Both the position numbers and the translations under genes were made by a program. The notes beneath the pieces were generated by a model. The model did no database searches, was not told where the DNA came from, and was given only the letters and a program-made list of their open reading frames with translations. Shown here in pieces: positions 43,813 to 52,358 of a stretch of 62,694 nucleotides of DNA. How positions within the stretch are numbered: the first letter of the stretch is position 1; each line of letters starts with the position of its first letter. Source of the stretch: Blastocatellia bacterium (lineage in GTDB: Bacteria > Acidobacteriota > Blastocatellia > HR10 > J050); the NCBI GenBank assembly GCA_025054955.1, contig JANWZE010000152.1, positions 134,419 through 197,112 of the forward strand. Direction: 5' to 3'.

Positions 43813-44955
43813 ATGGAATTTGGGTTGACGGAAGAACAACAACACATCAAGCGCACGATCCACGAATTTGCTGAAGCTGAGATCAAGCCTCACGTGATGC
43901 AGTGGGATGAGTCTCAGCATTTTCCTCGCGAACTGATTCCCAAGCTGGCCGAGTTGGGTTTATTAGGCGTCATCTTTCCGGAGGATTATGGCGGCGCTGG
44001 ACTGGGGCTGATTGAGTATTGCTTGGTCGTTGAAGAGCTGGCGCGGGTTGATCCTTCGGTGGCATTGTCGGTCGCAGCCCATGTTGGGTTGAGCGCCAAA
44101 CATATTTTTCTGGCCGGCACAGATGAGCAGAAGCGGAAGCACCTGACGCCGCTGGCGCGCGGCGAGAAGTTAGGCGCGTGGGCCTTGACCGAGTCGTCCA
44201 GTGGCAGCGATGCCGCCAACATGAGAACGACCGCCGTCAAGCAAAATGGTATGTGGGTGTTGAACGGTTCCAAGAATTTTATTACTCACGCCAGCTATGC
44301 CGACACCTATGTGATTATGGCGGTGACCGATCGCTCGCAAGGGCAGCGGGGCATTTCTGCGTTCATCGTGGAGCGCGGCACACCGGGGCTGATGCCGGGT
44401 CGCAAGGAGAATAAACTGGGCATGCGGGCCAGCGATACGGCGGCGCTTGTTTTAGAGGAGTGTCGCGTCCCGGATGAGAACTTGCTGGGTCAACTCAACA
44501 GTGGGTTCATTGATTCGCTGCGGGTGTTGGACGGTGGACGAATCGCGATTGGCGCGCTGGCCGTCGGATTAGCGCAAGGAGCGTTGGAAGCTGCATTACG
44601 CTATGCGCGGGAGCGTGTGGCCTTCGGTCGGGCGATTGCTGAGTTTCAAGCGATTCAGTTCAAGCTGGCTGACATGAGCACGCAGATCGAAGCGGCGCGG
44701 CTGTTGACACTGCAGGCAGCTTATCTGGCGCAGCAGGGCAAACCGTTCAAGAAGGCTGCTTCGATGGCCAAGTTATTCGCCTCGGAAATGGCTGTGCGCG
44801 TCGCTGAAGAGGCCATTCAAATCTACGGTGGCTACGGGTACATCAAAGACTACCCGGTAGAAAAATACTGGCGCGACGCCAAGCTGCTCACCATTGGCGA
44901 AGGAACAAGCGAGGTGCAACGGATGGTCATTGCCCGCGAGCTGTTAAGGCAGTAA
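43813..44955 (+). CDS. Acyl-CoA dehydrogenase (short/branched-chain type)
   Basis: This FAD enzyme forms the alpha-beta double bond of acyl-CoA in fatty-acid or branched-chain amino-acid breakdown. The 380-residue product starts [20 protein letters not shown]. It has the family signatures [56 protein letters not shown] and [21 protein letters not shown]. The catalytic base Glu is in [18 protein letters not shown], at the position used by short-chain enzymes. An open frame four codons further upstream exists. meaB and mce follow on the same strand, which suggests a propionyl/methylmalonyl-CoA related pathway. Confidence 0.93.
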   Translation: MEFGLTEEQQHIKRTIHEFAEAEIKPHVMQWDESQHFPRELIPKLAELGLLGVIFPEDYGGAGLGLIEYCLVVEELARVDPSVALSVAAHVGLSAKHIFLAGTDEQKRKHLTPLARGEKLGAWALTESSSGSDAANMRTTAVKQNGMWVLNGSKNFITHASYADTYVIMAVTDRSQGQRGISAFIVERGTPGLMPGRKENKLGMRASDTAALVLEECRVPDENLLGQLNSGFIDSLRVLDGGRIAIGALAVGLAQGALEAALRYARERVAFGRAIAEFQAIQFKLADMSTQIEAARLLTLQAAYLAQQGKPFKKAASMAKLFASEMAVRVAEEAIQIYGGYGYIKDYPVEKYWRDAKLLTIGEGTSEVQRMVIARELLRQ

Positions 44956-45035
44956 CCACTCGACCCACAGAGAAACAAGCAAAATAGAGATGACCATCGC
45001 TGACTCGGTCTGTTCTGTCACAGCGTGGCTTGTTT

Positions 45036-45050
45036 GCGCCGACGCGGCGC
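45036..45050. terminator. GC-rich hairpin between acyl-CoA dehydrogenase and meaB
   Basis: GCGCCG-ACG-CGGCGC is a perfect six-base-pair stem about 80 bp after the dehydrogenase stop and 54 bp before meaB. It has no T-tract. It may attenuate or separate the two genes, and it is the only structure in this 148-bp gap. Confidence 0.3.
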
Positions 45051-45103
45051 CAACCGGTGGTTGACTGTTTTCTGTTTACCCGCTAAGGTTTCGATTTTGT
45101 TAT

Positions 45104-46054
45104 ATGGGTGGGGGTCTTAATAACATCATCGAGGGCGTGTTGGCACGCAAGCCGCTGGCCATCGCGCGCGCTATATCGCTGGTTGAGAATCGGGAGGCGG
45201 ATGCGCTGCCGTTGCTCAAGTCCCTGTTTTCAGAGACGGGGCGGGCCGAGATCATCGGCGTAACAGGGGCGCCGGGCGCCGGCAAGAGCACACTGGTGGA
45301 TCGGCTCGCCGCCCACTATCGCGCGCACGATCAACTGGTCGGCATCATCGCTGTTGATCCATCCAGTCCATTTTCCGGCGGGGCGCTTCTTGGCGACCGC
45401 ATTCGCATGCAAACGCTGGGCACTGATCCCGGCGTGTTCATCCGCAGCATGGCGACGCGCGGCAACCTCGGCGGATTGGCGGCGACGACAGTTGATGTGG
45501 TTTCGATTCTGGACGCCGCCGGCTACCAGAAAATCCTTGTCGAGACAGTGGGCGTTGGTCAGGATGAGATTGATATTGTCAAAACAGCCGATGTGGTGAG
45601 CGTTGTGCTCGTGCCCGGCATGGGCGACGAGATTCAGACGATCAAGGCCGGTATCATGGAAATCGGCGATGTGTTTGTCATCAACAAGGCTGACCGTGAT
45701 GGCGTTGAGCGGCTTGAGCAAGGATTGCATGCGCTGCTGGAATTGACGCGCCGGCCAGACCAGTGGACTCCCATGATTGTTAAGACCATTGCCACACAAA
45801 ACAAAGGCATTGATCGATGGGCTGCTGCGCTGGCTTCGTATGCTGAGTTTCGCCAGTCCTCAGAGCAGGCCGCGCCGCGCCGCCAGCAGATTGCCGAACA
45901 ACGCCTGGTTACGCTGCTTGGCGAGCGGTTGCTGAGTATTGCGCTGAGTCGCGGGTTGAGCAATGGCGAATTGAGTCGCTTGGCTCAGGCCGTCGTGCGA
46001 AGAGAACGAGACCCCTATTCCATCGTGGAGGAGATTACATCGCGGATTTTATGA
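45104..46054 (+). CDS. meaB: Methylmalonyl-CoA mutase-associated GTPase MeaB
   Basis: MeaB is a G3E/SIMIBI-class GTPase that protects and reloads adenosylcobalamin-dependent methylmalonyl-CoA mutase. The 316-residue product has Walker A VTGAPGAGKSTLVD, VDPSSPFSGGALLGDRIRM (typical of MeaB/ArgK), the switch sequence MATRGNLGGLAA, VETVGVGQDEIDI and NKADRDG. The N-terminus MGGGLNNIIEGVLARKPLAI is usual. The mutase itself is not in the window. The stop codon overlaps the start of the epimerase gene, so the two are coupled. Confidence 0.94.
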   Translation: MGGGLNNIIEGVLARKPLAIARAISLVENREADALPLLKSLFSETGRAEIIGVTGAPGAGKSTLVDRLAAHYRAHDQLVGIIAVDPSSPFSGGALLGDRIRMQTLGTDPGVFIRSMATRGNLGGLAATTVDVVSILDAAGYQKILVETVGVGQDEIDIVKTADVVSVVLVPGMGDEIQTIKAGIMEIGDVFVINKADRDGVERLEQGLHALLELTRRPDQWTPMIVKTIATQNKGIDRWAAALASYAEFRQSSEQAAPRRQQIAEQRLVTLLGERLLSIALSRGLSNGELSRLAQAVVRRERDPYSIVEEITSRIL

Positions 46055-46449
46055 ACATAGATCACATTGGCATTGCTGTTCGCTCATTGGATGAGTCGTT
46101 GAAGTTTTATCAGGATGCGCTAGGCTTGCACTTGCATGAGACCGAAGTTGTCGAAGAGCAAAAAGTGCGGGCAGCGCTCTTGCCGGTAGGCTCCTCGCGG
46201 ATCGAGTTGTTGGAAGCCACCAGCGATGAGTCGCCGATTGCCAAGTTCATGGCTAAGCGCGGCGAGGGCATTCACCATATCTGCTTCGAGGTGGACGATA
46301 TTGAGGCGCATCTGGAACGGTTGAAAGCGGCTGGCGCGCGCCTGATTGACGAAACGCCCAGACGCGGCGTCGGCGGCCATAAGATCGCATTTATTCATCC
46401 AACGAGCGCGCACGGCGTGCTCATCGAACTGGTCGAGAAAGTATCATGA
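46051..46449 (+). CDS. mce: Methylmalonyl-CoA epimerase
   Basis: This vicinal-oxygen-chelate fold epimerase converts the (S) and (R) forms of methylmalonyl-CoA. The 132-residue protein starts MNIDHIGIAVRSLDESLKFY and ends with the metal-site strand HGVLIELVEKV. The paired beta-alpha-beta modules and metal ligands (His in NIDHIGIA, His in IHHICFEV, Glu in LIELVEK) are visible. It overlaps meaB by four bases (ATGA). Together with acyl-CoA dehydrogenase and meaB it forms part of a propionyl-CoA/branched-chain degradation route. Confidence 0.94.
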   Translation: MNIDHIGIAVRSLDESLKFYQDALGLHLHETEVVEEQKVRAALLPVGSSRIELLEATSDESPIAKFMAKRGEGIHHICFEVDDIEAHLERLKAAGARLIDETPRRGVGGHKIAFIHPTSAHGVLIELVEKVS

Positions 46450-46469
46450 GCTTTTGAAGGAGCACACGT

Positions 46470-47627
46470 ATGTCATCAACCAAGGTCAAAGTTGCCTTAC
46501 TGGTCATGGGGTTGCTAACGCTCGGTGGGTTACTAGCCCAGTACCGGGCCACCACTCGAGGTGAGTCGGTACATCTCAATGCCCAACAGGTTGAGCTGCT
46601 CATCAATTCCATGCCTGAGCAGCAGCGCAACCTGTATGCGGACCCGGAATCACGCCAGCGCATGCTGGGGATGTTGCAAGAGGCGATCATCTTCGGCGCC
46701 GAAGCGCGACGCTTGGGGTATACCAGCCGGCATGAGCATATCTATCAAATGGGAGTCCAGCGGGATTTCCTATTGAGTTCAGCGTATCGGGATCGGCACA
46801 GAGAAGTGACGGTCAAGCCAGAAGAGGTCGAGGCATATTTTCGACAAAACCCCGGCGCGATGGATGAATTCCTCCGCTACAACCCACAGTTTGGCAGCCG
46901 ACGGCAAGGCATTGACCAGCGGCTCAGGCAACAACTGGCCGAGATTCGCATCTTGGCGGAGCGGGCACGTCAGGAAGGATTGGATCGCGATCCGGGCGTG
47001 GCCATGCAACTTGCCTACTTCCCGCTCTACGTGTTGCGTGAAGCGTTGCTTAAGGACTTGCAAGCCAAAGTCAGGGTCAGTGATGAGGAGATCGAAGAAT
47101 TTTATCACCGGCACAGAAGCGAATTCGATCAAGTTCGCGCCCGACACATTCTGTTCAACACCAAGCCGCCACTAGGCTCAGACGGCAAGTCGTCGCCAGC
47201 GCCCGATCCGGCTGCTGTGCGCCAGAAAGCCGAAGCTGTGCTCAAACGCGCCAAAGCCGGCGAGGATTTTGCTCAACTGGCAAAGGAATTTTCTGAAGAC
47301 CCCAGCTCCAAAGAGCAGGGCGGCGATCTCGGCTTTTTCGGCAAAGGGCAGATGACGCCCAAGTTTGAGGAAGTCGCCTTCAGCTTGTCACCAGGGACTA
47401 TCAGCGACATCGTTGAAACGCCGTTCGGGTTACATATCATCAAGGTGGAAGAACGTCGCACCGCGCCGCTAGACCAAGACCTCAAAGGCGTGATCGAGAA
47501 TCGGCTTCGACGCCGCAAGCATGAAGAGCAGTTACGTCAGATTCGGGCGCGGCACCCGGTCATCGTCGAAGGAGCGAAGCCGCCTGATGAGATGAACTCG
47601 AACGAAAGACCGTTGCGAAAACGATAA
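46470..47627 (+). CDS. Parvulin-type peptidyl-prolyl isomerase (SurA/PrsA-like)
   Basis: The 385-residue exported or membrane-anchored foldase has an N-terminal hydrophobic segment (VKVALLVMGLLTLGGLLA). A helical chaperone domain follows at about residues 30-210 (SurA_N-like). The parvulin domain at about 215-340 has VRARHILFNTKP, ELAKEFSEDPSSKEQGGDLG-type sequence and SPGTISDIVETPFGLHIIKV. The C-terminal tail is basic. It helps outer-membrane or secreted proteins fold. Its stop overlaps the start of the MBL-hydrolase gene (TAATG), and the gene follows mce by 20 bp, but the functional link to these neighbours is not clear. Confidence 0.88.
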   Translation: MSSTKVKVALLVMGLLTLGGLLAQYRATTRGESVHLNAQQVELLINSMPEQQRNLYADPESRQRMLGMLQEAIIFGAEARRLGYTSRHEHIYQMGVQRDFLLSSAYRDRHREVTVKPEEVEAYFRQNPGAMDEFLRYNPQFGSRRQGIDQRLRQQLAEIRILAERARQEGLDRDPGVAMQLAYFPLYVLREALLKDLQAKVRVSDEEIEEFYHRHRSEFDQVRARHILFNTKPPLGSDGKSSPAPDPAAVRQKAEAVLKRAKAGEDFAQLAKEFSEDPSSKEQGGDLGFFGKGQMTPKFEEVAFSLSPGTISDIVETPFGLHIIKVEERRTAPLDQDLKGVIENRLRRRKHEEQLRQIRARHPVIVEGAKPPDEMNSNERPLRKR

Positions 47628-48535
47628 TGCACGATGAGTCATCAGCCCATGACATTCAGTTAGGCGATTTTTGCCTGAGCGTTATCTCCGATGGAACGTT
47701 CTGGCTCGACGGCGGAGCAGTTTTCGGCGTTGTGCCGCGCCAGTTGTGGCAACAGGTGGCTCCGCCTGATTCATACAATCGCGTTCGGTTGGGATTAAAT
47801 ACGCTGCTGGTGCGCACGGGAGATTATACCGTGCTGATTGATACCGGCATTGGCGATAAGTGGGATCAAAAACATCGCGCCATGTATGGAATCAGCAACT
47901 CACCTACGCTTCTCGACGGTTTGAGGCAACGCGGTGTTGCGCCGGAAGACGTTGATCTGGTCATCAACACGCATCTGCACTTCGATCACTGTGGCTGGAA
48001 TACGCGCGTTGTGGACGGCATGCTGCGCCCGACGTTTCCGCGCGCCCGCTACGTTGTCCAACGGGGCGAGTATGAGCATGCCAATCAGCCGCATGAGCGT
48101 GACCGCGCCAGTTATCGTGCGGAGAACTGGGCTGGATTGGAAGCCAGCGGACAACTGGAGTTGATCGAGGGCGACCAGCAGGTGCTACCGGGCATTCACG
48201 TGATGAAATTAGGTGGGCACAATCGCGATTTTCAATGCGTCCTGATTCAGTCATGTGGCCGCACAGCCATCTTCTGGAGCGACCTGATACCGATGACGCC
48301 GCATGTGCAACTGCCCTGGATCATGGCGTTCGATTTGTATCCCGAACAGACGTTAATGCACAAAAAACGGCTCATTCCGCAGGCAGCACGCGAAGGGTGG
48401 CTGTGTGTGTTTCATCATGACGCAGCGATGCCAGTGGGAACAATTGTGGAGGAGAATGGAAAATACGTAGTCAGAAGCCTGACGTCAGAATCCGGGATGC
48501 AGAAGGGGGATTCGCTTTTGACTCCTGGCTCCTGA
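47627..48535 (+). CDS. MBL-fold metallo-hydrolase
   Basis: The 302-residue metallo-beta-lactamase-fold enzyme has the motif HLHFDHCGWNT (two-metal site), preceded by VLIDTGIGDKWD. A third His is in MKLGGHNRDFQ, an Asp in IFWSDLIP and a final His near the C-terminus (VFHHDAAMP). The sequence is typical of the AHL-lactonase/Zn-hydrolase-like subgroup, but no specific substrate can be read. The last residues overlap a GACTCCTGG-type simple repeat, so the natural C-terminus may have been extended. The start overlaps the preceding gene's stop by one base. Confidence 0.88.
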   Translation: MHDESSAHDIQLGDFCLSVISDGTFWLDGGAVFGVVPRQLWQQVAPPDSYNRVRLGLNTLLVRTGDYTVLIDTGIGDKWDQKHRAMYGISNSPTLLDGLRQRGVAPEDVDLVINTHLHFDHCGWNTRVVDGMLRPTFPRARYVVQRGEYEHANQPHERDRASYRAENWAGLEASGQLELIEGDQQVLPGIHVMKLGGHNRDFQCVLIQSCGRTAIFWSDLIPMTPHVQLPWIMAFDLYPEQTLMHKKRLIPQAAREGWLCVFHHDAAMPVGTIVEENGKYVVRSLTSESGMQKGDSLLTPGS

Positions 48536-48576
48536 CTTCTGACTTCTAACTTCTGACTCGGCGATTTGGAGGCTCT

Positions 48577-49449
48577 ATGGCTCAAGCAGACATCGGCGTG
48601 ATTGGCGGCAGTGGCTTTTATCAAATGGAAGGGCTGACCGACATCGAAGAGGTCAGCATTGATACGCCGTTTGGCGCGCCCTCGGATCAGTTCCTCATTG
48701 GGACACTGGAAGGCCAGCGCGTGGCCTTCCTGGCTCGACATGGACGCGGCCATTTGTTGTTGCCGACGGAGCTGCCATTCCGCGCCAACATCTATGCAAT
48801 GAAACTGCTCGGCGTTCGACGAATCATCTCGGCGAGCGCTGTCGGCTCATTGCAGGAACGCTATGCGCCGACAGACATCGTGATCCCTGATCAATTTTTT
48901 GATCGGACACGACAGCGGGTCTCTACATTCTTCGGTCACGGTTTGGTGGCTCATATCACTTTCGCTGATCCGGTTTGTCCTGTGCTCGGCGATGTGTTGC
49001 AGGCGGCGGCGAGCGAGATCAACGGATTGAAGGTGCATCGCGGTGGGACCTACCTGTGTATGGAGGGGCCGGCCTTTTCCACCAAAGCTGAATCGCATGT
49101 CTACCGTTCATGGGGCATGGATGTGATCGGCATGACCAATCTGCAAGAGGCCAAGCTGGCCCGCGAAGCAGAAATTTGCTACAGCACAATGGCGCTGGTG
49201 ACCGATTATGATTGTTGGCATCCTGAGCACGATTCGGTGACCGTGGAAATGGTCATCAATTACTTGAATCAGAACACGGCCAATGCTCAGCAGCTCATCC
49301 GAAACGCTGTCCGGCGCCTCAACGATCCACAGCCGCCGTGTAAATGCCAATCATCGCTCAAGCATGCTATACTCACACAGCGGGATAAAATTCCGCGGGA
49401 AACGATCGAGAAACTGTGGGCCATTGTCGGAAAGTATTTTCAGGAGTAA
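48577..49449 (+). CDS. mtnP: S-methyl-5'-thioadenosine phosphorylase
   Basis: MTA phosphorylase cleaves methylthioadenosine to adenine and methylthioribose-1-phosphate in methionine salvage. The 290-residue protein starts [20 protein letters not shown]. It shows the phosphate/purine sites of this family: [69 protein letters not shown] and TDYDCWH. The pattern is of the mtnP type rather than PNP. A PfkB-family kinase gene lies 0.7 kb downstream with a TPR gene between. Other salvage genes (mtnA, mtnB etc.) are not in the window. Confidence 0.94.
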   Translation: MAQADIGVIGGSGFYQMEGLTDIEEVSIDTPFGAPSDQFLIGTLEGQRVAFLARHGRGHLLLPTELPFRANIYAMKLLGVRRIISASAVGSLQERYAPTDIVIPDQFFDRTRQRVSTFFGHGLVAHITFADPVCPVLGDVLQAAASEINGLKVHRGGTYLCMEGPAFSTKAESHVYRSWGMDVIGMTNLQEAKLAREAEICYSTMALVTDYDCWHPEHDSVTVEMVINYLNQNTANAQQLIRNAVRRLNDPQPPCKCQSSLKHAILTQRDKIPRETIEKLWAIVGKYFQE

Positions 49450-49454
49450 GACGT

Positions 49455-49844
49455 ATGAGATGGTTGATCGCCATTGCGCTGATACTGGCAGTGAAGCTAC
49501 CGGCCGCGTGGGCGTGGCAAGGGGGCGTCGTACACGGTCCGGTTGAAGAATGGCGCGACCGGGAACTGGAAAAACAATCGCTTCATCACCTGCAGGTCGC
49601 ACGATTCTATTTCAAGAAAAAACGGTGGGCGGCAGCGCGCGGTCGCTTGCAAGAGATCGTTGCCCGCAATCCGCGGTTCGCGGGCATGGCGGAAGTCTAT
49701 TACATGCTGGGCGAGGTCTATGCTCAGACTAACGAACCGGAACAGGCTCAGGAATTATTCTCTCGGGTGGTTGAAGAATTTCCTGATAGCGAGTTCGCAG
49801 GCAAAGCTAAAGCTCGGCTTGAGCAACTGGCGCGTAAAATGTAG
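49455..49844 (+). CDS. Small exported TPR protein (BamD/YbgF-like)
   Basis: The 129-residue protein starts MRWLIAIALILAVKLPAAWA, a signal peptide. Two or three tetratricopeptide repeats follow (HLQVARFYFKKKRWAAARGR, AEVYYMLGEVYAQTNEPEQA, ELFSRVVEEFPDSEFAGKAK). The layout recalls the BamD/YbgF-type outer-membrane lipoproteins, but I see no lipobox cysteine. It probably scaffolds an envelope complex. It begins five bases after the mtnP stop, so the two are likely in one transcript. Confidence 0.75.
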   Translation: MRWLIAIALILAVKLPAAWAWQGGVVHGPVEEWRDRELEKQSLHHLQVARFYFKKKRWAAARGRLQEIVARNPRFAGMAEVYYMLGEVYAQTNEPEQAQELFSRVVEEFPDSEFAGKAKARLEQLARKM

Positions 49845-50038
49845 AGTGGGAGGAACCGCAAGGCACAGTAGAGTGGCATGAAGCGCAAGGCACGCTGTCG
49901 CGCGTGTGGACGTATCGAGGTTGAGATGGAGGCAGGCCAGTTCAACCTATCGCTTCTCTCAGGTCAGATGAGTAACTGATGGGTCTTCAGGTGAGGTAAG
50001 CAAGCAAGGTCAAACAAACTATGAACAGCAACTGGAAA

Positions 50039-50095
50039 ACGGCGCCGGCAAGCGCCGGGCGGAAAACGGCGCCGGCAGGCGGCGCGCAGAGAAGT
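50039..50095. repeat. Short GC-rich tandem repeat
   Basis: GGAAAACGGCGCCGGCA occurs twice in tandem in the 283-bp gap before the PfkB kinase gene, followed by related GC-rich pieces (GCGCCGGCAC). Each unit can fold a GCCGGCGCC hairpin. No gene is visible in this gap. Confidence 0.45.
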
Positions 50096-50126
50096 GCGCC
50101 GGCACATTTTAGTCAGGGAGGTATGC

Positions 50127-51086
50127 ATGTCTATCGTGGTGGTTGGCTCCGTCGCGTTTGATGCGATTGAGACGCCGTTTGGTCAGCGCGATAAAATTTT
50201 GGGTGGCTCAGCGACGCATTTTTCACTGGCTGCCAGCTTTTTCACTGATGTCAAGGTGATTGCCGTCGTCGGAGCCGATTTCGGTCCATCTGAAGAGGCT
50301 GTGTTTCACGCCCGTCACATTGATATTTCCGGGATTGAGCGCGTGCCTGATGGAAAAACGTTTTTCTGGTCTGGGTTGTATGGGTACGATTTGAATGATC
50401 GCGTCACACGCGCCACCGAGTTGAATGTGTTTGCTGATTTCAAGCCGAAGCTGGATGAAGCGGCTTGTCGAGCGCCCTATTTGTTTCTAGGCAACATCCA
50501 TCCGAGGCTGCAATTGGACGTCAAGCGACAGATGGTCGGACCGCGCCTGGTGGCGCTCGATACGATGAATTACTGGATTGAACGCACGCGCGAGGAATTG
50601 CTGGCGGTGCTTCGGGAAATTGACGTGTTGATCATCAATGATGCTGAAGCGCGTCAATTGACAGGCGAGCCGAATCTGGTCAAGGCCGCGCAGCAGATTC
50701 GTCAGTGGGGCCCCAAAACGCTCGTTATCAAACGAGGCGAGTACGGCGCTGTGATGTTTGATAATGGTGAGTTTTTTGTAGCGCCTGGTCTGCCGCTGGA
50801 AACAGTGTTCGATCCGACCGGCGCCGGCGATTCCTTTGCCGGTGGCTTTCTGGGTTACCTGGCCGCGATTGGTCATGTTGACACAGTCGCTCTGCGGCGG
50901 GCAGTGATTTACGGATCAGTGATGGCTTCATTTTGCGTGGAAGCGTTTGGTTGTGAACGATTGTGCGCCCTGACCTACGATGACATCAATGCTCGATTCC
51001 GTCAGTTCAAGCAACTTGTGCAATTCGAAGACAGTGAGTTCCAACGGCCAACCGGCACGGCCATCGGCGTCACATTGGCCGAGTAA
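50127..51086 (+). CDS. PfkB-family sugar/nucleoside kinase
   Basis: From ATG 50127 (GGAGG upstream) the product is 319 residues. It has the two PfkB signatures: an N-terminal glycine-rich motif (ILGGSATHFSLAAS) and the C-terminal DPTGAGDSFAGGFLGYLA containing the catalytic Asp. VIIND-type and ALDTMNYW segments support a ribokinase-like fold. The substrate is not determined; members near mtnP may phosphorylate nucleosides or methylthioribose-like sugars, but this is context only. The open frame extends eleven codons upstream without support. Confidence 0.85.
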   Translation: MSIVVVGSVAFDAIETPFGQRDKILGGSATHFSLAASFFTDVKVIAVVGADFGPSEEAVFHARHIDISGIERVPDGKTFFWSGLYGYDLNDRVTRATELNVFADFKPKLDEAACRAPYLFLGNIHPRLQLDVKRQMVGPRLVALDTMNYWIERTREELLAVLREIDVLIINDAEARQLTGEPNLVKAAQQIRQWGPKTLVIKRGEYGAVMFDNGEFFVAPGLPLETVFDPTGAGDSFAGGFLGYLAAIGHVDTVALRRAVIYGSVMASFCVEAFGCERLCALTYDDINARFRQFKQLVQFEDSEFQRPTGTAIGVTLAE

Positions 51087-51103
51087 GCAGACCAAGCTCC
51101 TCT

Positions 51104-51961
51104 ATGCAGTTTGTCAAGTATCAGGCGTCGGGCAATGATTTCTTGGTGGTAGACAAGGCTGACTTACCTGAGCGGACGGTGGTGGGACAACTCGCCCAGC
51201 GGCTCTGTGAGCGGCATTATGGAGCGGGAGCCGATGGCCTGTTAGTGATCGAACGTTGTCAGCACGGCGCGTCGGCGGATTTCTCCATGCTGGTGATCAA
51301 TGCCGACGGCAGCGCCGCTGAGATGTCAGGTAACGGCGTTCGTTGCGCCGCTGCGTATGTCTATCACGAGAAGCAGTGGGCTGGAGATGTAGTTCGTATT
51401 GATACCCACGCCGGGACCAAATCGCTCCGACGATTAAGCCCGTGTGGGCCGACCATGATGTTCGAGGTTGAAATGGGCCGACCTCAACTGGCCAGTTCTG
51501 ACATTCCTATCTTAGTAGATCGAGCATTGACGCCGGTGGTCAACTACCCGTTGAAGCTTGGTGATGCGGTCCTCTCCATCACTGCTTCCTCAATGGGGAA
51601 TCCACATTGCTCGGTGATCGTGTCGGACCTCACGTTGATTGATGTGAACACGCTGGGCCCTCAGATTGAAAATCATCCCGTGTTTCCTCAGCGCACGAAC
51701 GTTGAATTTGTTCAGGTCATCCGTCGCGATCAGATTGAGGTGCGCTTTTGGGAACGCGGCGTCGGTCGCACGTTATCCTCGGGCACAGGTTCGTGCGCGG
51801 CAGCGATTGCCGCGATACTGAACGGTTTGACCGACCGAGAGGTCCGCGTGCAGACACAGGCTGGCGAGCTGTCGGTTCGGTGGCGCGACGATGACGTCGT
51901 CGTGCTGGTCGGCCCCGTCACCGTCGTCTATCGGGGCGAGTGGCTGGCCCCGTTGGATTAA
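51104..51961 (+). CDS. dapF: Diaminopimelate epimerase DapF
   Basis: DapF converts LL- to meso-diaminopimelate for lysine and peptidoglycan. The 285-residue product starts MQFVKYQASGNDFLVVDKAD. It has the two catalytic cysteines in EMSGNGVRCAAAYV and LSSGTGSCAAAIAAI, the two halves of the pseudo-symmetric fold and the conserved segments ADGLLVIE, NADGSAAE, MGNPHCSVIV and VEFVQVIRRDQIEVRFWERGVG. Only 17 bp separate it from the PfkB gene, so co-transcription is likely. meso-DAP-type peptidoglycan is implied. Confidence 0.96.
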   Translation: MQFVKYQASGNDFLVVDKADLPERTVVGQLAQRLCERHYGAGADGLLVIERCQHGASADFSMLVINADGSAAEMSGNGVRCAAAYVYHEKQWAGDVVRIDTHAGTKSLRRLSPCGPTMMFEVEMGRPQLASSDIPILVDRALTPVVNYPLKLGDAVLSITASSMGNPHCSVIVSDLTLIDVNTLGPQIENHPVFPQRTNVEFVQVIRRDQIEVRFWERGVGRTLSSGTGSCAAAIAAILNGLTDREVRVQTQAGELSVRWRDDDVVVLVGPVTVVYRGEWLAPLD

Positions 51962-51977
51962 ACGCTTTGGAGGGATC

Positions 51978-52358
51978 ATGCCATTTTGCCCGCAGTGTCG
52001 AACCGAATATCGTCCGGAGTACACGCAGTGTAGCGATTGTGGCGAGTGGTTGGTGGCTGTGTTGCCGGAGGCATCAACGTTGGAAGAAGAAGAGGCAGGC
52101 CAACAGACCATTCATCTGGTGAAACTGGCGGAGTTTCTCACCCCAGTTGAATCGGAGATGCTCAGGGAGCTCCTCCAGCAAAACGGCATCGAGGTGGTTG
52201 TGCGTGGCTACGCCGATGCAATCAGTCCGCTACATGGCGTCACGGTGCTTGTGGCCGAACCACACCTGCAACGCGCGATCGAGCTTTATGAGGCTTTCTT
52301 CGGTGAGTTTGATCGTGAGGATGAGCCGATGGGATTCGATCAGGAGCCTTATCAATGA
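51978..52358 (+). CDS. Zinc-ribbon protein with DUF2007-like domain
   Basis: The 126-residue protein starts MPFCPQCRTEYRPEYTQCSDC with GGAGGG upstream. The N-terminal zinc ribbon has two CxxC pairs (FCPQC, CSDC). The C-terminal half (SEMLRELLQQNGIEVVVRGY, VLVAEPHLQRAIELYEAF) resembles the DUF2007 ferredoxin-like domain found behind zinc ribbons in many bacteria. The function is unknown. It overlaps the upstream end of the comF frame (ATGA), suggesting coupled translation. Confidence 0.78.
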   Translation: MPFCPQCRTEYRPEYTQCSDCGEWLVAVLPEASTLEEEEAGQQTIHLVKLAEFLTPVESEMLRELLQQNGIEVVVRGYADAISPLHGVTVLVAEPHLQRAIELYEAFFGEFDREDEPMGFDQEPYQ

